Positions 49,222 to 59,299 of a stretch of DNA of 64,000 bases are shown here, piece by piece. The notes below the pieces were generated by a model. That model was not told where the DNA came from and ran no database searches. It worked only from the letters and a program-made list of their open reading frames with translations. Source of the DNA: Marinobacter gudaonensis (GTDB lineage Bacteria; Pseudomonadota; Gammaproteobacteria; Pseudomonadales; Oleiphilaceae); contig NZ_FOYV01000001.1 of NCBI RefSeq assembly GCF_900115175.1, forward strand, positions 248,001-312,000, in the 5' to 3' direction. Position 1 is the stretch's first letter; every line of letters begins with the position of its first letter. The translations under genes were made by a program, and so were the position numbers.

Positions 49222-50709
49222 TCAGTGGTTGTTGTGCAATGGATTGATGAACTGATAGTCGGCGGTATCCACTCGCCGGGTTGAAAGGCGGTATGTGAAG
49301 GTAAAACCGGGCCAGTTGATGCTGTTGTGGCCGTTTTCGTCCAGGTACCAGGAGGTGCAACCGGAGCTCCAGACCGAGTGCTGCAGGCCTTGCTGGATTA
49401 CCCGGGTGAATCGGTCCTGACGATCCTGGCGGACATCCATGGCGGCGCCGGGGTACTTCTGCAATGCGTTGATGCACGTGCGGATGTAGCGAAACTGGGA
49501 TTCCAGCATGTAGACGATGGAGTTGTGGGCCAGGTTGGTGTTCGGGCCATAGAGCATGAACAGGTTGGGAAAGCCGCTGACGGTCATGCCTTTGAAGGCC
49601 GACGCTCCGGCTTGCCAGGCCTCGTTGAGGGTTTTGCCGCCCCGACCGATGACCTCAATGGGTGAGAGAAACTCTGAGGCCCGGAACCCGGTGCCACAGA
49701 TAATGGCATCCACCGGGTAGTGCCTGCCGCTGCGGGTCAGCACACCTTGCTCGTCAATCGCTTTGATTGGGTCCGTCACCAGATCCACATTGGGCCGGTT
49801 GATGGCCGGGTACCAGTCATTGGATATCAAAATGCGCTTACAGCCGATCTGGTAGTCGGGAATGATGTGCGCCAGCTTCTCCGGGTCGGTCACGTGTTTT
49901 CGGACTTCCCGCCTGGCCTGATTGGCAAACACTTCCAGCAACCCGTTGAACCGCGTGAACGCCAGGGCCCGACTCTCGTTCTTCCAGTAGATCAGGTAGC
50001 GATATAGTCGGTCCCAGGCTGGCACTTTCCGAAACAGCGTCTGTTCCCATGCTTTGAACGGCCGGTCGGGCTTGGGTAGCACCCAGGCCGCCGAACGCTG
50101 GAACAGGTTGAGCTGCTTTACCTCAGGTGCAATTTCCGGCACGAACTGGATGGCACTGGCCCCGGTGCCAATTACCGCTACCCGTTTGTTCGTCAGGTCG
50201 TAATCGTGGTCCCAGCGAGCGGAATGAAACATCCGGCCCTGAAAGCGTTCCAGTCCTTCCAGCTTCGGCCATGCCGGCTGGTTGAGCTGGCCCGTTGCGG
50301 TGATCACCACGTCGGCGAGAAGTTGCTCCCCGCTCGCCAGGGTAAGGGTCCAGAGATTGCTCTGATCGTCGAAGCGTGCGGAGGCGACCTCGGCATTGAA
50401 CCGAAGGTGATCGCCCAACTGGTACCTCTCCACGCAGCGGTGCATGTACCCGAGGATTTCCTGCTGCAGCCCGAACTTGCGGGACCAGTCGTGCTTGGGC
50501 TCAAAGGAGAAGGAATAGAAATGCGACTGCACATCGCAGGCCGCGCCCGGATAGGTGTTATCGCGCCAGGTACCGCCCACGTCTTCAGCCTTCTCAAGGA
50601 TCGTCAGGTTGTTGTAGCCGGCCTGTTTGAGCGTGATGGCCATGCCCAGGCCACCGAAACCGGTACCGATAATGACGATGGCGGGCTGGGAAGGGTTGTG
50701 TTGGCTCAT
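49222..50709 (-). CDS. Flavin-containing monooxygenase, Baeyer-Villiger type
   Basis: 495-residue FAD/NADPH monooxygenase. FAD site GTGFGGLGMAI, second Rossmann site IGTGASAIQF, and the fingerprint FQGRMFHSARWD, which fits the Baeyer-Villiger pattern FxGxxxHxxxW(P/D). GGTWRDNTYPGAACDVQSHF is also typical. The usual substrates are ketones, including cyclic and long-chain ones. No coupled hydrolase is adjacent. Lies upstream of the regulator/BASS pair on the same strand, with an 79-bp gap. Confidence 0.88.
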   Translation of the reverse strand: MSQHNPSQPAIVIIGTGFGGLGMAITLKQAGYNNLTILEKAEDVGGTWRDNTYPGAACDVQSHFYSFSFEPKHDWSRKFGLQQEILGYMHRCVERYQLGDHLRFNAEVASARFDDQSNLWTLTLASGEQLLADVVITATGQLNQPAWPKLEGLERFQGRMFHSARWDHDYDLTNKRVAVIGTGASAIQFVPEIAPEVKQLNLFQRSAAWVLPKPDRPFKAWEQTLFRKVPAWDRLYRYLIYWKNESRALAFTRFNGLLEVFANQARREVRKHVTDPEKLAHIIPDYQIGCKRILISNDWYPAINRPNVDLVTDPIKAIDEQGVLTRSGRHYPVDAIICGTGFRASEFLSPIEVIGRGGKTLNEAWQAGASAFKGMTVSGFPNLFMLYGPNTNLAHNSIVYMLESQFRYIRTCINALQKYPGAAMDVRQDRQDRFTRVIQQGLQHSVWSSGCTSWYLDENGHNSINWPGFTFTYRLSTRRVDTADYQFINPLHNNH

Positions 50710-50799
50710 CCTGGAGTATCCGGTTTTGTTGTTGTCATGGATTGGGCCCAGTATACGGAGCCGGGAGACACTGATGGATGACTTTTTCTGACAGCGCCG

Positions 50800-51711
50800 T
50801 TAGTAAGAAAGATCAACCGAGTCCTGATTCAGGAAGTTCTCGGCGGGCTGGGCCAGAAGCTCCCGCAGTGCGGCTGTCTGGAACTGCCGGCGTATGCTGA
50901 TGGCGTAGAACTCCTCGAACACGCCGGGCAGGGCGCCATAGTCCTCAAGGGCACCGCTTCTCAGCTCGTCCCGAACGACCACGGGGGGCATGATGGCGAA
51001 GTGTCCGGTGTCCCGGGTCAGAAGTCGCATCATGGCCATGTCGTCCACCTCCGCCGCGATATTTGGCCGCAGCCGGTGATACTCGCAGAGCTGGTCGAAG
51101 GCCTGGCGTATGTTGTTGTCCGGGCCAGGCACAATGAGGCTTCTGCCGCGCACAACGTCGGCGAACTCGCCTTCAACCTGTATGCCCGAGGGCCCGATGA
51201 TGCTGACCGGCTGCTTGGCAATAAGCCGGGAACGCCATGGGTTCTGTTCGCTACCCTGGACGGCCTGATTGGAGAGGATCAGGTCCAGACGATGTGCGGA
51301 CAGTCGACGGAGCAGCTCGTCAATGTGGCTGCTCTGAAGGCTGAGTTCCAGATCTTCCCGGTCCAGCAAGGGTTGCAGAAAGCCTTCCTGGAAATTTCGT
51401 GACAGCGTGGCCACCGCGCCGATCCTGAGCACCTCGCGATTTGGTCGCACCCCGGAATCAAACAGGGCGGACAGCTCTTCGCCCTGTCGGAAGATCTCTT
51501 CGGCGTAGGAAAACGCAAGACGTCCGGCCTCCGAGAGCTTCAGGCGTCGTCCCTCACGGATAAACAGGTCATGCCCGAGGCTTTCCTCAAGCTTTCTGAT
51601 CTGGCCCGACAGCGCCGATTGGGAGATATGGAGCGCATCGGCCGCGCGGGTGAGGTGCCCGGTTCGCGCGACACTCCAGAAGTAGTAGAGGTGATGGTAG
51701 TTCAGCTTCAT
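50800..51711 (-). CDS. LysR-family regulator (NhaR-like), divergent from dabBA
   Basis: 303 residues. Helix-turn-helix at the N-terminus: YFWSVARTGHLTRAADALHISQSALSGQI, then a two-lobed effector domain. The opening MKLNYHHLYYFW is like NhaR. ATG 51711 is chosen because the longer frame would translate through the AT-rich operator region. Position and divergent orientation indicate that it controls the DAB carbon-uptake operon, perhaps in response to CO2/bicarbonate limitation, in the way CbbR-type proteins do; this is inference. Confidence 0.87.
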   Translation of the reverse strand: MKLNYHHLYYFWSVARTGHLTRAADALHISQSALSGQIRKLEESLGHDLFIREGRRLKLSEAGRLAFSYAEEIFRQGEELSALFDSGVRPNREVLRIGAVATLSRNFQEGFLQPLLDREDLELSLQSSHIDELLRRLSAHRLDLILSNQAVQGSEQNPWRSRLIAKQPVSIIGPSGIQVEGEFADVVRGRSLIVPGPDNNIRQAFDQLCEYHRLRPNIAAEVDDMAMMRLLTRDTGHFAIMPPVVVRDELRSGALEDYGALPGVFEEFYAISIRRQFQTAALRELLAQPAENFLNQDSVDLSY

Positions 51712-51720
51712 GGCTAACCG

Positions 51721-51735
51721 TTCTAAAAAATAGAA
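51721..51735. promoter_or_regulatory. Probable LysR-type operator between the regulator and dabB
   Basis: Perfect palindrome TTCTA-N5-TAGAA, which is a 15-bp site containing the T-N11-A pattern of LysR-type binding boxes, placed in the 98-bp divergent region. An AT-rich segment (ATAATTATAAACC, then TTTTTTATATAT) follows and could hold the promoters. Confidence 0.5.
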
Positions 51736-51809
51736 TGAAGTGATAATTATAAACCATTTTTTATATATGAAGAACGCAGGCAAAGTAGCGGTTCAGGAGG
51801 TTTACCATC

Positions 51810-53438
51810 ATGAACCCGATCGCCGAACTGTCATCTCTGGTAGCGCTCGCCCTCTGGCTGCTTTTTCCTGTGAGCCTGTTCGTGCTGGCGGCACTGACCG
51901 GTTGGCTGCAGAACCCTCTACAGCTTGACCGCTATTGGCGGCTGGCCGGCTGGCTGATGCTGGCGTCTATGGCGTCGACGCTGGCGGTTGCGGCAATGCT
52001 CATGTTGGACTCGTGGCTGTTTGGCAGTGCCGAGCTGGGCGCGCTGGCTGCACGGTTCGGTGTTTACCCGGACGGCGTGGCCGTGTGGATGGCTCTCATG
52101 GTGGCCTTCGTTGGTTGGGTCATCTTGCGCTACGCGGATAACTACCTCCGCCAGGATCCCGGACGGGAGCGTTTTCTGCCCTGGTTCCTGGTTACGGTCG
52201 GTTCGGTGTTGGTGCTGGTGCTCACCAATCATCTACTGATCCTTGCCGGTGCCTGGATTGGCGTCAGCCTGGCGCTGCATCACCTGTTGACCCTGTATCC
52301 GGATCGCCCGGAAGCGCGCGTGGCTGCGGTACAAAAGTTCATTGTCAGTCGGGTGGGGGACGCGCTGGTGATCACCGGCGTTATTGCCCTCTACCTGCAG
52401 TACGACACCTTCCTTCTGCCGGATATGGTGCAGAATATGGTGCAGAGCGAAGCGGCCCGGGCCGGTGGCTCCACGGCGTTGACGGTGGCCTCTGTTGCGC
52501 TGGCCCTGGCGGCGGCCCTCAAATGTGCGCAGATTCCCTTTCACGGCTGGCTGATCCGGGTGATGGAAGCGCCCACCCCGGTGTCGGCGTTGCTCCACGC
52601 GGGCGTGATCAACCTGGGGGGCTTCCTGTGGCTGCGTCTGTTCCCGGTATTCGACGGTTTTACCGCCGGCCACATGATTCTGCTTGTGGTGGGCGGTTTC
52701 ACTGCCGTGGTGGCGGTGCTGACGATGATGACCCAGTTTTCTGTCAAACACGCGCTGGCGTGGTCTACCTGCGCGCAGATGGGATTTATGTTGTTTGAGA
52801 TCGGCATGGGTGCCTACACGCTGGCGCTACTGCACCTGCTCGCGCATTCCCTGTACAAGGCCCACTCCTTCCTGGCGTCCGGGCGCACCGTGGTGGTTTC
52901 CTCTGCGAGGAAATTGCCCGAGTTGCCAGCCGGGCACCGCGTTTCTTTTGGCGTGGGCACCGGTTTGGTGGCCGCCGTTATCCTCTGGTGGGCACCCTGG
53001 ATTGTTGAGTACAACCTGGTTTTTGGTCTGCTGCTGGTGTTGGCAGTTGCCGCTTCAGCCATGGGCATACCGGCCGGCGCTACGAACGGCGTGAAATTCA
53101 CGGGGGCTGCCATGGCTCTGGCCCTGGTGCCGCTCTACGCAATGCTGCATCTGTTGCTGGGACCGGCGGTGCCGGAACAGAGCGGCTTCTCGATTCCTCT
53201 GGCGGGCTATGTGACAGGCGCTGTCATGGTGCTGCTGTTGGCGCTGTGCGCTCTGTGTATTGCGTTTGGCGGGCAACTCCGGGTCACTCAGGCGCTGTCG
53301 GTACATTTTCGCCACGGGCTCTATCTGGCGCTGCCTTTCGACCGTTTCACGCATCTGCTCGCTGCCGAGGCGCTCCGGGTGCCGCAGGTGTTCAAGCGGG
53401 TGCCGCATCATCCGTTCCGGCTTGAGGAAGAGTCATGA
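51810..53438 (+). CDS. dabB: DAB inorganic-carbon transporter, membrane subunit DabB (NuoL-like)
   Basis: Membrane, proton-conducting subunit related to complex I NuoL/MrpA. 542 residues with about 13 hydrophobic spans; the conserved helix set ALAAALKCAQIPFHGW followed by RVMEAPTPVSALLHAG carries the Lys and proline/His residues of the proton path. A strong AGGAGG site precedes ATG 51810. No other nuo or mrp genes are present; the overlap (ATGA) with dabA shows that it is DabB and not a complex I subunit. Confidence 0.9.
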   Translation: MNPIAELSSLVALALWLLFPVSLFVLAALTGWLQNPLQLDRYWRLAGWLMLASMASTLAVAAMLMLDSWLFGSAELGALAARFGVYPDGVAVWMALMVAFVGWVILRYADNYLRQDPGRERFLPWFLVTVGSVLVLVLTNHLLILAGAWIGVSLALHHLLTLYPDRPEARVAAVQKFIVSRVGDALVITGVIALYLQYDTFLLPDMVQNMVQSEAARAGGSTALTVASVALALAAALKCAQIPFHGWLIRVMEAPTPVSALLHAGVINLGGFLWLRLFPVFDGFTAGHMILLVVGGFTAVVAVLTMMTQFSVKHALAWSTCAQMGFMLFEIGMGAYTLALLHLLAHSLYKAHSFLASGRTVVVSSARKLPELPAGHRVSFGVGTGLVAAVILWWAPWIVEYNLVFGLLLVLAVAASAMGIPAGATNGVKFTGAAMALALVPLYAMLHLLLGPAVPEQSGFSIPLAGYVTGAVMVLLLALCALCIAFGGQLRVTQALSVHFRHGLYLALPFDRFTHLLAAEALRVPQVFKRVPHHPFRLEEES

Positions 53439-55927
53439 GCGCCATGAGCGGTGTTGCGGACTCGATACCGGAGCATTCGAACTGCGACCAGTCCTGGCAA
53501 CGCCCGTTCCGTGAAGCCTGCGAGCTGATTGCACCGGTGTGGCCGCTGGACCAGTGGATCGCTGTAAACCCCTTCTGGGGAATGCGAGACCTGCCAGCGG
53601 AACAGGCGGACGATAGTTTTCAGGAGCGCGGCGGTTTCAGTCTTCTCATGCCGGTGGCGTTCTATCGGGAGGCCTGGCAGCAGGGCAGGATTCAGCCGGA
53701 GGACCTGGCCGCCAGTGTTGCCGAAAGCGGTGAGCGTCGGGATCCCTCATGGTACCTCGAGTGGCTGGACCGCGCCTCAGCCCGAGAGTCCCACAAGCAT
53801 GAGAATGCCCAGGCAAGTGTCACGGTCAGCATTCTGGATACGTTCGCGGGTGACGGCACCGCAGAACCGCTCGTGCAGATTGTCAGTGATCAGGTGGCCC
53901 GCGTGTGCGGGGCCTTCTTCGATCAACGTCAGGCCCGGTGGTCGGCCGAGGAGCACGTCTCTGGCGAGTCCGCCGGGCTGTTCGGGTTCTGGCTTGATTC
54001 CGTCCGGCAGGACCTTGCCTTGGATTTCACCACGGGGCTGGCCGGTGTGAGAGCGTTTTTCAGGGCGGTTCCGGATAACCGGGATCGAGCGGTTAGCCAG
54101 GCGACCGCAGCCCTCGGGCTGTCTGACGACGAGCTTCTGGCTTTGTGCCACAGCCTGTTACTCCGGGTAAACGGCTGGGCCTCCTGGTGCCGGGGACTGG
54201 ATTGGCGGGGCGCCCTTGAAGGGCGTCACTCCGACCGACTGGGTGAGCTGCTGGCGGTGATGCTGGTGTGGGAGGCCGCCGCTCTTCGGTTTGCATCGGT
54301 CGTCCAGAAAAACCAGCTGGAGCGGTCGCGAAGCCGCCATGGCATGCACCGGCAGGACAGGCGCCCGCGGTGGGTTTGGCAGCGGGCACTGGAGTTTGGG
54401 TATCAGAAGGCGCTGTTCAGTACGCTGAAGAACGGCCCCAACAATAGCTGGGCACCGGCGCCTCCGCCGGCTATTCCCGATGCGCAGGCCGTGTTCTGTA
54501 TCGATGTGCGTTCGGAAGTGATGCGCCGACACCTTGAAGCGGTGATGCCGCGAGTACAGACCCTCGGGTTTGCCGGCTTTTTTGGCATGCCGGTTGCGCA
54601 CCAGAGGCATGGGCCTTTTGAGCCGGTTCGTCGGCTCCCCGGGCTTTTACCGGCTCCTTATCGCCTGATTGACACCCGGGGAAATCTGCGTGCGGATCTT
54701 GCGGAGAACCGTGCCAGAGACCAGCGTGAGATTACCCGGGAAACCGTGCGCAAGGCCAAATACAGCAGTCTCTCGACGTTCACGCTGGTGGAGACGACCG
54801 GGCTCGCCTGGGCGTGGAAGCTGATCAAGGACACGCTCAAACGGGGCCGTACCAGACCGAAGACGGATGACCAGGAAACACTGCTGGTTCATGAACTTGG
54901 CGGGGACCCGTTAATGGACCCGGAAAAAACGGCGCTGGTCGCCAATATGCTACGCGGCATGTCACTGACGGATGGGTTTGCACCCTTGCTGGTTTTCGTG
55001 GGCCACGGAAGTCATACCGACAACAACCCCCACCAGGCAGGACTTGAATGCGGCGCCTGTGGAGGCCAGAGTGGCGGCGTCAGTGCGCGGTTGGCGGCGA
55101 AGCTGTTCAATGATCCGATGGTCCGGGCTGGCCTGTCGGAGCAGGGCATACGCATTCCGGATCACACCTGGGCGGTGGCTGCGGAGCACTGTACCGTGAC
55201 CGACCGGGTGACCTTCGCTGATCGAGACCAGGTGCCTCATACCCACCTTCAAAAACTGGCGGACCTTGAGGACGGCTTCAGGCAGGCCGGTGCGCGGGCT
55301 CGCAATGAGCGCGCGGAATCCCTCAGGCTGGGCGAAGGCCAGGAAAACGGGGAATCGGACAGTCTGACCGAAGCCATGGAAACGCGAACGCGGGACTGGT
55401 CGGAGGTTCGACCGGAATGGGGCCTGGCAGGCAATGCTGCCATAATCTTTGCGAAGCGCAGTCGCACGCGCGGTTGTGACCTGGCGGGGAGGGTGTTCCT
55501 GCATGACTACGATCCCCTCTCAGACGAAGACGGCCAGAGCCTCGAGAGCCTTCTGGCGGCCCCCCTTCTGGTCGCCAACTGGATCAACCTGCAATATTTC
55601 GGGTCGGTAACGGTACCGGACGTCTACGGTGCCGGGAACAAGCTCCTGCACTCCGTTGTTGGCGGCCATGTGGGCGTGGTTGAAGGTAATGGTTCGGATC
55701 TCAGGATAGGGTTGCCGCTGCAATCCGTTCATGACGGCACTTGCTGGCGCCACGAGCCCCTGCGCCTGACCGTGGTTATTGATGCGCCCGCCGATCGCAT
55801 TGAAGCTGCCGTAGGTCGGCAGCCAGACGTTGCAGCGCTGGTTGAGAACGCCTGGGTATTCGTCCATCGCATGGCGGAGCATGGCATCGAGCGTTACCAA
55901 AATGGCGCATGGCATCGTGTGGCCTGA
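53435..55927 (+). CDS. dabA: DAB inorganic-carbon transporter, carbonic-anhydrase-like subunit DabA (DUF2309)
   Basis: 830-residue cytoplasmic partner of DabB. In Halothiobacillus, DabAB couples CO2 hydration at a beta-carbonic-anhydrase-like zinc site to ion movement and accumulates bicarbonate. The zinc and catalytic residues are all visible: FCIDVRSE (Cys about 355 and Asp two on), VFVGHGSHTDNNP (His about 524) and LECGACGGQ (Cys about 539). The typical N-terminal IAPVWPLDQWIAVNPFWG is also present. No RuBisCO or carboxysome genes are in the window, so it probably supplies bicarbonate for anaplerotic carboxylation. Confidence 0.94.
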   Translation: MSAMSGVADSIPEHSNCDQSWQRPFREACELIAPVWPLDQWIAVNPFWGMRDLPAEQADDSFQERGGFSLLMPVAFYREAWQQGRIQPEDLAASVAESGERRDPSWYLEWLDRASARESHKHENAQASVTVSILDTFAGDGTAEPLVQIVSDQVARVCGAFFDQRQARWSAEEHVSGESAGLFGFWLDSVRQDLALDFTTGLAGVRAFFRAVPDNRDRAVSQATAALGLSDDELLALCHSLLLRVNGWASWCRGLDWRGALEGRHSDRLGELLAVMLVWEAAALRFASVVQKNQLERSRSRHGMHRQDRRPRWVWQRALEFGYQKALFSTLKNGPNNSWAPAPPPAIPDAQAVFCIDVRSEVMRRHLEAVMPRVQTLGFAGFFGMPVAHQRHGPFEPVRRLPGLLPAPYRLIDTRGNLRADLAENRARDQREITRETVRKAKYSSLSTFTLVETTGLAWAWKLIKDTLKRGRTRPKTDDQETLLVHELGGDPLMDPEKTALVANMLRGMSLTDGFAPLLVFVGHGSHTDNNPHQAGLECGACGGQSGGVSARLAAKLFNDPMVRAGLSEQGIRIPDHTWAVAAEHCTVTDRVTFADRDQVPHTHLQKLADLEDGFRQAGARARNERAESLRLGEGQENGESDSLTEAMETRTRDWSEVRPEWGLAGNAAIIFAKRSRTRGCDLAGRVFLHDYDPLSDEDGQSLESLLAAPLLVANWINLQYFGSVTVPDVYGAGNKLLHSVVGGHVGVVEGNGSDLRIGLPLQSVHDGTCWRHEPLRLTVVIDAPADRIEAAVGRQPDVAALVENAWVFVHRMAEHGIERYQNGAWHRVA

Positions 55928-56105
55928 CGGTGCGCCATCCTCTCGCCCCCTTTCTGCTTGCCAGGGCCAGTTACAAACGCTGACATCCCGGTGTGTTGCG
56001 TGAACGTATACGAAGTAAGGAAGGATCAGCGTGGTGTCCGGCACCCGTGGTCGCCCGAATCCTTAGTCAGCGGAAGCAGGGTGTGTCTTGTGTAAGTTGC
56101 AGTTT

Positions 56106-57737
56106 ATGAAACAAAGGGCGTTGTTGTATGCGATCGCCGCACTGATTGTTGGCGTTACACTCAGCCTCGGATTGGGGCGCTTGCTGTACAAAGAAGAAAC
56201 CAGGGCCATCGAACTGGAATTCAAGGCCGAAATTGATCAGCTTTCCGCCAGCCTTGAGCGAGAAGCTCTGCTGAATCTTGAAATTCTCTTTGCCCTCAAG
56301 TCGGCGGTGGCCGTGATGCCAGAGATGACGGCCGAGAGATTCAATCGTCTGACCCGTGAAATCCTGGAGCGTTCGCCAGCTATCCAGGCCTTTGCCTGGG
56401 CACCTTTCGTCAAACGCAGTGAACTGGATGAATTTGTCCGCCGACAGGAAGAAGCCTTCGCCGAATTCGCGATGACAGAGGCGAGCCCTGACGGCTTGGT
56501 TGGCCTGACGGACAGGGCCTGGTATGTGCCGGTGCAGTACATAGAGCCACTGGGGCAGAATCGCGCCGCGCTCGGATTTGACCTGGCCAGTGAAGCCTCT
56601 CGCAGGGAGGCGCTGATGGAAGCCCGGGAATCTGGTGAAATGGTTGCAACGGCGGGAATCCGGCTGGTTCAGGAACCGGAGAACCAGAGAGGCTTCCTGG
56701 TATTCGCTCCGCTTTATTCACTTTCCGCAGACCAGGGTGCCGGGGTTGATACCCGTCGGCATTATGGGTTTATCAACGGTGTCTTCCGGGTAGGTGAGCT
56801 AGTGGGGCAGGCCGTGGGGCTGGAGCTCACCGAAGACCTGCTGTTTGAAGTGCTGGACATCACCGGCAGTCAGAAACTAATGCTGTACCGCTCCCGTAAT
56901 CCGGAGCACCTGTCCTGGCAGCCCGATCTCCGCTACACCGTAGAGTCCATCTCGATTGCGGGTCGCCGGTGGTCGGTTGAAGCTGTCCCCTCCCGGTCCT
57001 ATATCGAGGCCCGTCGCGGCCTACTGCCGGTGTTTGTAAGCGCGTCGGGTACGGTGCTGGTCGTGGTGCTCGTGGGTTACTTCCTGTCCGGTGCCAGAAA
57101 GAACGCTCAACTGCGCGTTGCCAAGGCTGAACTGGAGCGCATCTCGCTCACCGATGCCCTGACTGGATTGGCCAATCGCAGGCAGTTTGATGCGGTGCTT
57201 CACAAGGAATATCGACGGGCGCTGCGGGAAAAGACAACCCTGTCGCTGGTGATGGTCGACATCGATTTCTTCAAAGAGTACAACGACGAATATGGGCACC
57301 CAGCTGGCGACGCCTGCTTGCGCGATGTCGGAGGAATTCTGCGGGAGGTGGTCAAGCGTCCCGCCGACCTGGTTACACGATATGGTGGTGAGGAGTTCGC
57401 AATTATCCTGCCCGATACGCCCCAGCCGGAGACGATCGCCGAGGCCTGTCGTCAAGCGGTTGAGGCGCGTGGGATTCCCCATCGGCTCTCCTCGGTTGCT
57501 GAATCGGTCACCATCAGCGTTGGGGTGGCGATGCTGGCGCCTGGCGGGTTCTCCGCAAGCCAGCTGTCTCCTGAACAGCGGTCGCTGAAGCCAGAGGCTT
57601 CGGGAGAGCAAGGGGATCAACCGAGCACTGGCCCAGCGTTGCTGGTTGATGAGGCTGATGACGCTCTCTATCGGGCCAAGGAGTCCGGGCGAAACCAGGT
57701 GTGCGGCCCGTTCACGGGTGTCTACGCCAAGCGTTAG
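56106..57737 (+). CDS. Membrane diguanylate cyclase with periplasmic CHASE domain
   Basis: Makes cyclic di-GMP. From ATG 56106 the 543-residue protein has an N-terminal span ([20 protein letters not shown]), a CHASE-type periplasmic sensor ([40 protein letters not shown]), a second span ([21 protein letters not shown]) and GGDEF with [27 protein letters not shown] and the active site RYGGEEF. A product-inhibition I-site RPAD lies exactly five residues before GGEEF. An in-frame TTG at 56088 is an alternative start. The C-terminal Gly/Ser/Gln-rich insert before [18 protein letters not shown] is unusual. Its stop overlaps the convergent fabH stop. Confidence 0.9.
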   Translation: MKQRALLYAIAALIVGVTLSLGLGRLLYKEETRAIELEFKAEIDQLSASLEREALLNLEILFALKSAVAVMPEMTAERFNRLTREILERSPAIQAFAWAPFVKRSELDEFVRRQEEAFAEFAMTEASPDGLVGLTDRAWYVPVQYIEPLGQNRAALGFDLASEASRREALMEARESGEMVATAGIRLVQEPENQRGFLVFAPLYSLSADQGAGVDTRRHYGFINGVFRVGELVGQAVGLELTEDLLFEVLDITGSQKLMLYRSRNPEHLSWQPDLRYTVESISIAGRRWSVEAVPSRSYIEARRGLLPVFVSASGTVLVVVLVGYFLSGARKNAQLRVAKAELERISLTDALTGLANRRQFDAVLHKEYRRALREKTTLSLVMVDIDFFKEYNDEYGHPAGDACLRDVGGILREVVKRPADLVTRYGGEEFAIILPDTPQPETIAEACRQAVEARGIPHRLSSVAESVTISVGVAMLAPGGFSASQLSPEQRSLKPEASGEQGDQPSTGPALLVDEADDALYRAKESGRNQVCGPFTGVYAKR

Positions 57738-58702
57738 TAGCGCAGCAGTGCGGAACCCCAGGTGAAGCCGCCGCCGAAGGCTTCCAGCAATACCACTTCG
57801 TTGCGTTTGATGCGTCCGTCCCGTACCGCAGCGTCCAGTGCCAGGGGGATGGACGCAGCAGAGGTATTGCCATGCTCGTTCACCGTAACCACTACCTGGT
57901 CCATGGACATGTTCAGCTTGCGTGCGGTCGCTGAAATAATTCGCAGGTTGGCCTGGTGCGGCACCAGCCAGTCGATATCGGATTTCTTCATCTGGTTGGC
58001 GGCGAGGGTTTCGTCGACGATCTTGCCGAGCGTATTGACGGCTACCTTGAACACCTCGTTGCCCTTCATCTCGACAAACGCCCGACCGGCCTTGACCTGT
58101 TCGTAACCGTCGGCAATGCCACAGGGAACGTGCAGAAGCTCCTCGTATTGGCCATCGGCGTGAATATGGGTAGAAAGAATGCCGGTTTCCTCATCGGCCT
58201 CCAGAATCACCGCGCCGGCACCGTCGCCGAACAGGACACAGGTACCCCGGTCTTCCCAGTTGATAATGCGGGAAAACACCTCGGCGCCAATCACCAGCGC
58301 CTTTTTGCTGCTTCCGGTTTTGATGAACTTCTCTGCGGTGGCCAGGGCGTAGACAAAGCCGCTGCATACCGCCTGGATATCGAACGCCGGACAGCCGTGA
58401 ATCCCCAGGCGAGCCTGGAGAATGCAGGCGGAGCTCGGGAAAATCTTGTCCGGTGTGGACGTGGCAAACACGATCAGGTCGATGTCGGTGGGATCGATTC
58501 CAGCCGCCTCAATGGCGTTTCTGGACGCCTGCTCGGCCAGATCAACGGTGGTCTGGCCCTCAACGGCGATGTGCCTGCGTTCAATACCGGTACGCTCGCG
58601 AATCCACTGATCCGTGGTGTCGACCATCTTCTCGAGGTCTTTATTGGTCACAACGTTGTCTGGCAGATAGGAGCCGGTGCCGGTAATTCGTGCAAAGGTC
58701 AT
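57734..58702 (-). CDS. fabH: 3-oxoacyl-ACP synthase III (FabH)
   Basis: Starts fatty acid synthesis by condensing an acyl-CoA with malonyl-ACP. The 322-residue protein has the catalytic triad: Cys in [12 protein letters not shown], His in [10 protein letters not shown] and Asn in [23 protein letters not shown] and the C-terminal [13 protein letters not shown] are typical. No other fab genes flank it, so it may be a second FabH copy or a FabH-like enzyme (the main one is usually in the plsX-fabD cluster); the sequence does not decide. ATG 58702 gives the conserved start. Confidence 0.9.
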   Translation of the reverse strand: MTFARITGTGSYLPDNVVTNKDLEKMVDTTDQWIRERTGIERRHIAVEGQTTVDLAEQASRNAIEAAGIDPTDIDLIVFATSTPDKIFPSSACILQARLGIHGCPAFDIQAVCSGFVYALATAEKFIKTGSSKKALVIGAEVFSRIINWEDRGTCVLFGDGAGAVILEADEETGILSTHIHADGQYEELLHVPCGIADGYEQVKAGRAFVEMKGNEVFKVAVNTLGKIVDETLAANQMKKSDIDWLVPHQANLRIISATARKLNMSMDQVVVTVNEHGNTSAASIPLALDAAVRDGRIKRNEVVLLEAFGGGFTWGSALLRY

Positions 58703-58879
58703 TCGCGAGTGTCCCGAGAGGTAACTGGATGAACGTAAGACCATGCTATACCCATGAAACGTCGTGCGTAATTAGCGATTTGTCAAAGAAGCCCAGAAAC
58801 TGGCAGGCTCGACTATGCTGAAAGTGATCGGAATGATCATGTTTGCGCACACACTCCGGACAAAAAGGAGACACGGAAA

Positions 58880-59131
58880 ATGGGCATTTCCAGCCACGAG
58901 CTTCACCTAGAATTTCCCCAGTACAAAGGCCTCATCGAAGAACTCAAGACCACCGACCTCAGGTTCAACGAGAAGCTCCGGGAATACACAGACCTGGACC
59001 ACGAAATAGAGGGGCTGGAGAAGCGGGATGCGCCCATTGGCGACGACAAGCTGCACCGCTTGAAACAGAAACGCGCCCAACTCAAGGACGACCTGTATCA
59101 GACTCTGATTTCAAACGGCAAGTCTTCATGA
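58880..59131 (+). CDS. DUF465 (YdcH-like) small coiled protein
   Basis: 83 residues, all helical: SHELHLEFPQYKGLIEELK, then LREYTDLDHEIEGLEKR and LHRLKQKRAQLKDDLYQTL. This is the DUF465/YdcH pattern, widespread and of unknown function. AAGGAGA precedes the ATG by a normal distance. Single gene. Confidence 0.85.
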   Translation: MGISSHELHLEFPQYKGLIEELKTTDLRFNEKLREYTDLDHEIEGLEKRDAPIGDDKLHRLKQKRAQLKDDLYQTLISNGKSS

Positions 59132-59139
59132 ACGGGTAA

Positions 59140-59199
59140 CAAACCCGTCATCAAAATTTCACTGAAATGCGCTGGAAGCCCCTGTTCATAGGGGTTTCC
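59140..59199 (+). terminator. Two hairpins after the DUF465 gene
   Basis: A short stem ACGGGT / ACCCGT directly after the stop, and a stronger one, GGAAGCCCCT / AGGGGTTTCC (59174-59183 and 59190-59199, 6-nt loop, one G-T pair). Neither is followed by a clear T-tract on the plus strand, so one may be a terminator and the other a regulatory or stabilising element. Confidence 0.4.
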
Positions 59200-59299
59200 A
59201 AGTATTCAGAACACTCCTGGGCAAGTATAAAATAGGACGCTAATTAAACAGGGTCCCGTTTTTGAGACCGAACGTCTTACACTGATCAGGAGTATTCAC

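Noticed and set aside
51810..53438. NADH dehydrogenase subunit L (complex I) or Mrp antiporter subunit
   Set aside because: No other nuo or mrp genes; directly coupled to DUF2309, which defines the DAB pair.
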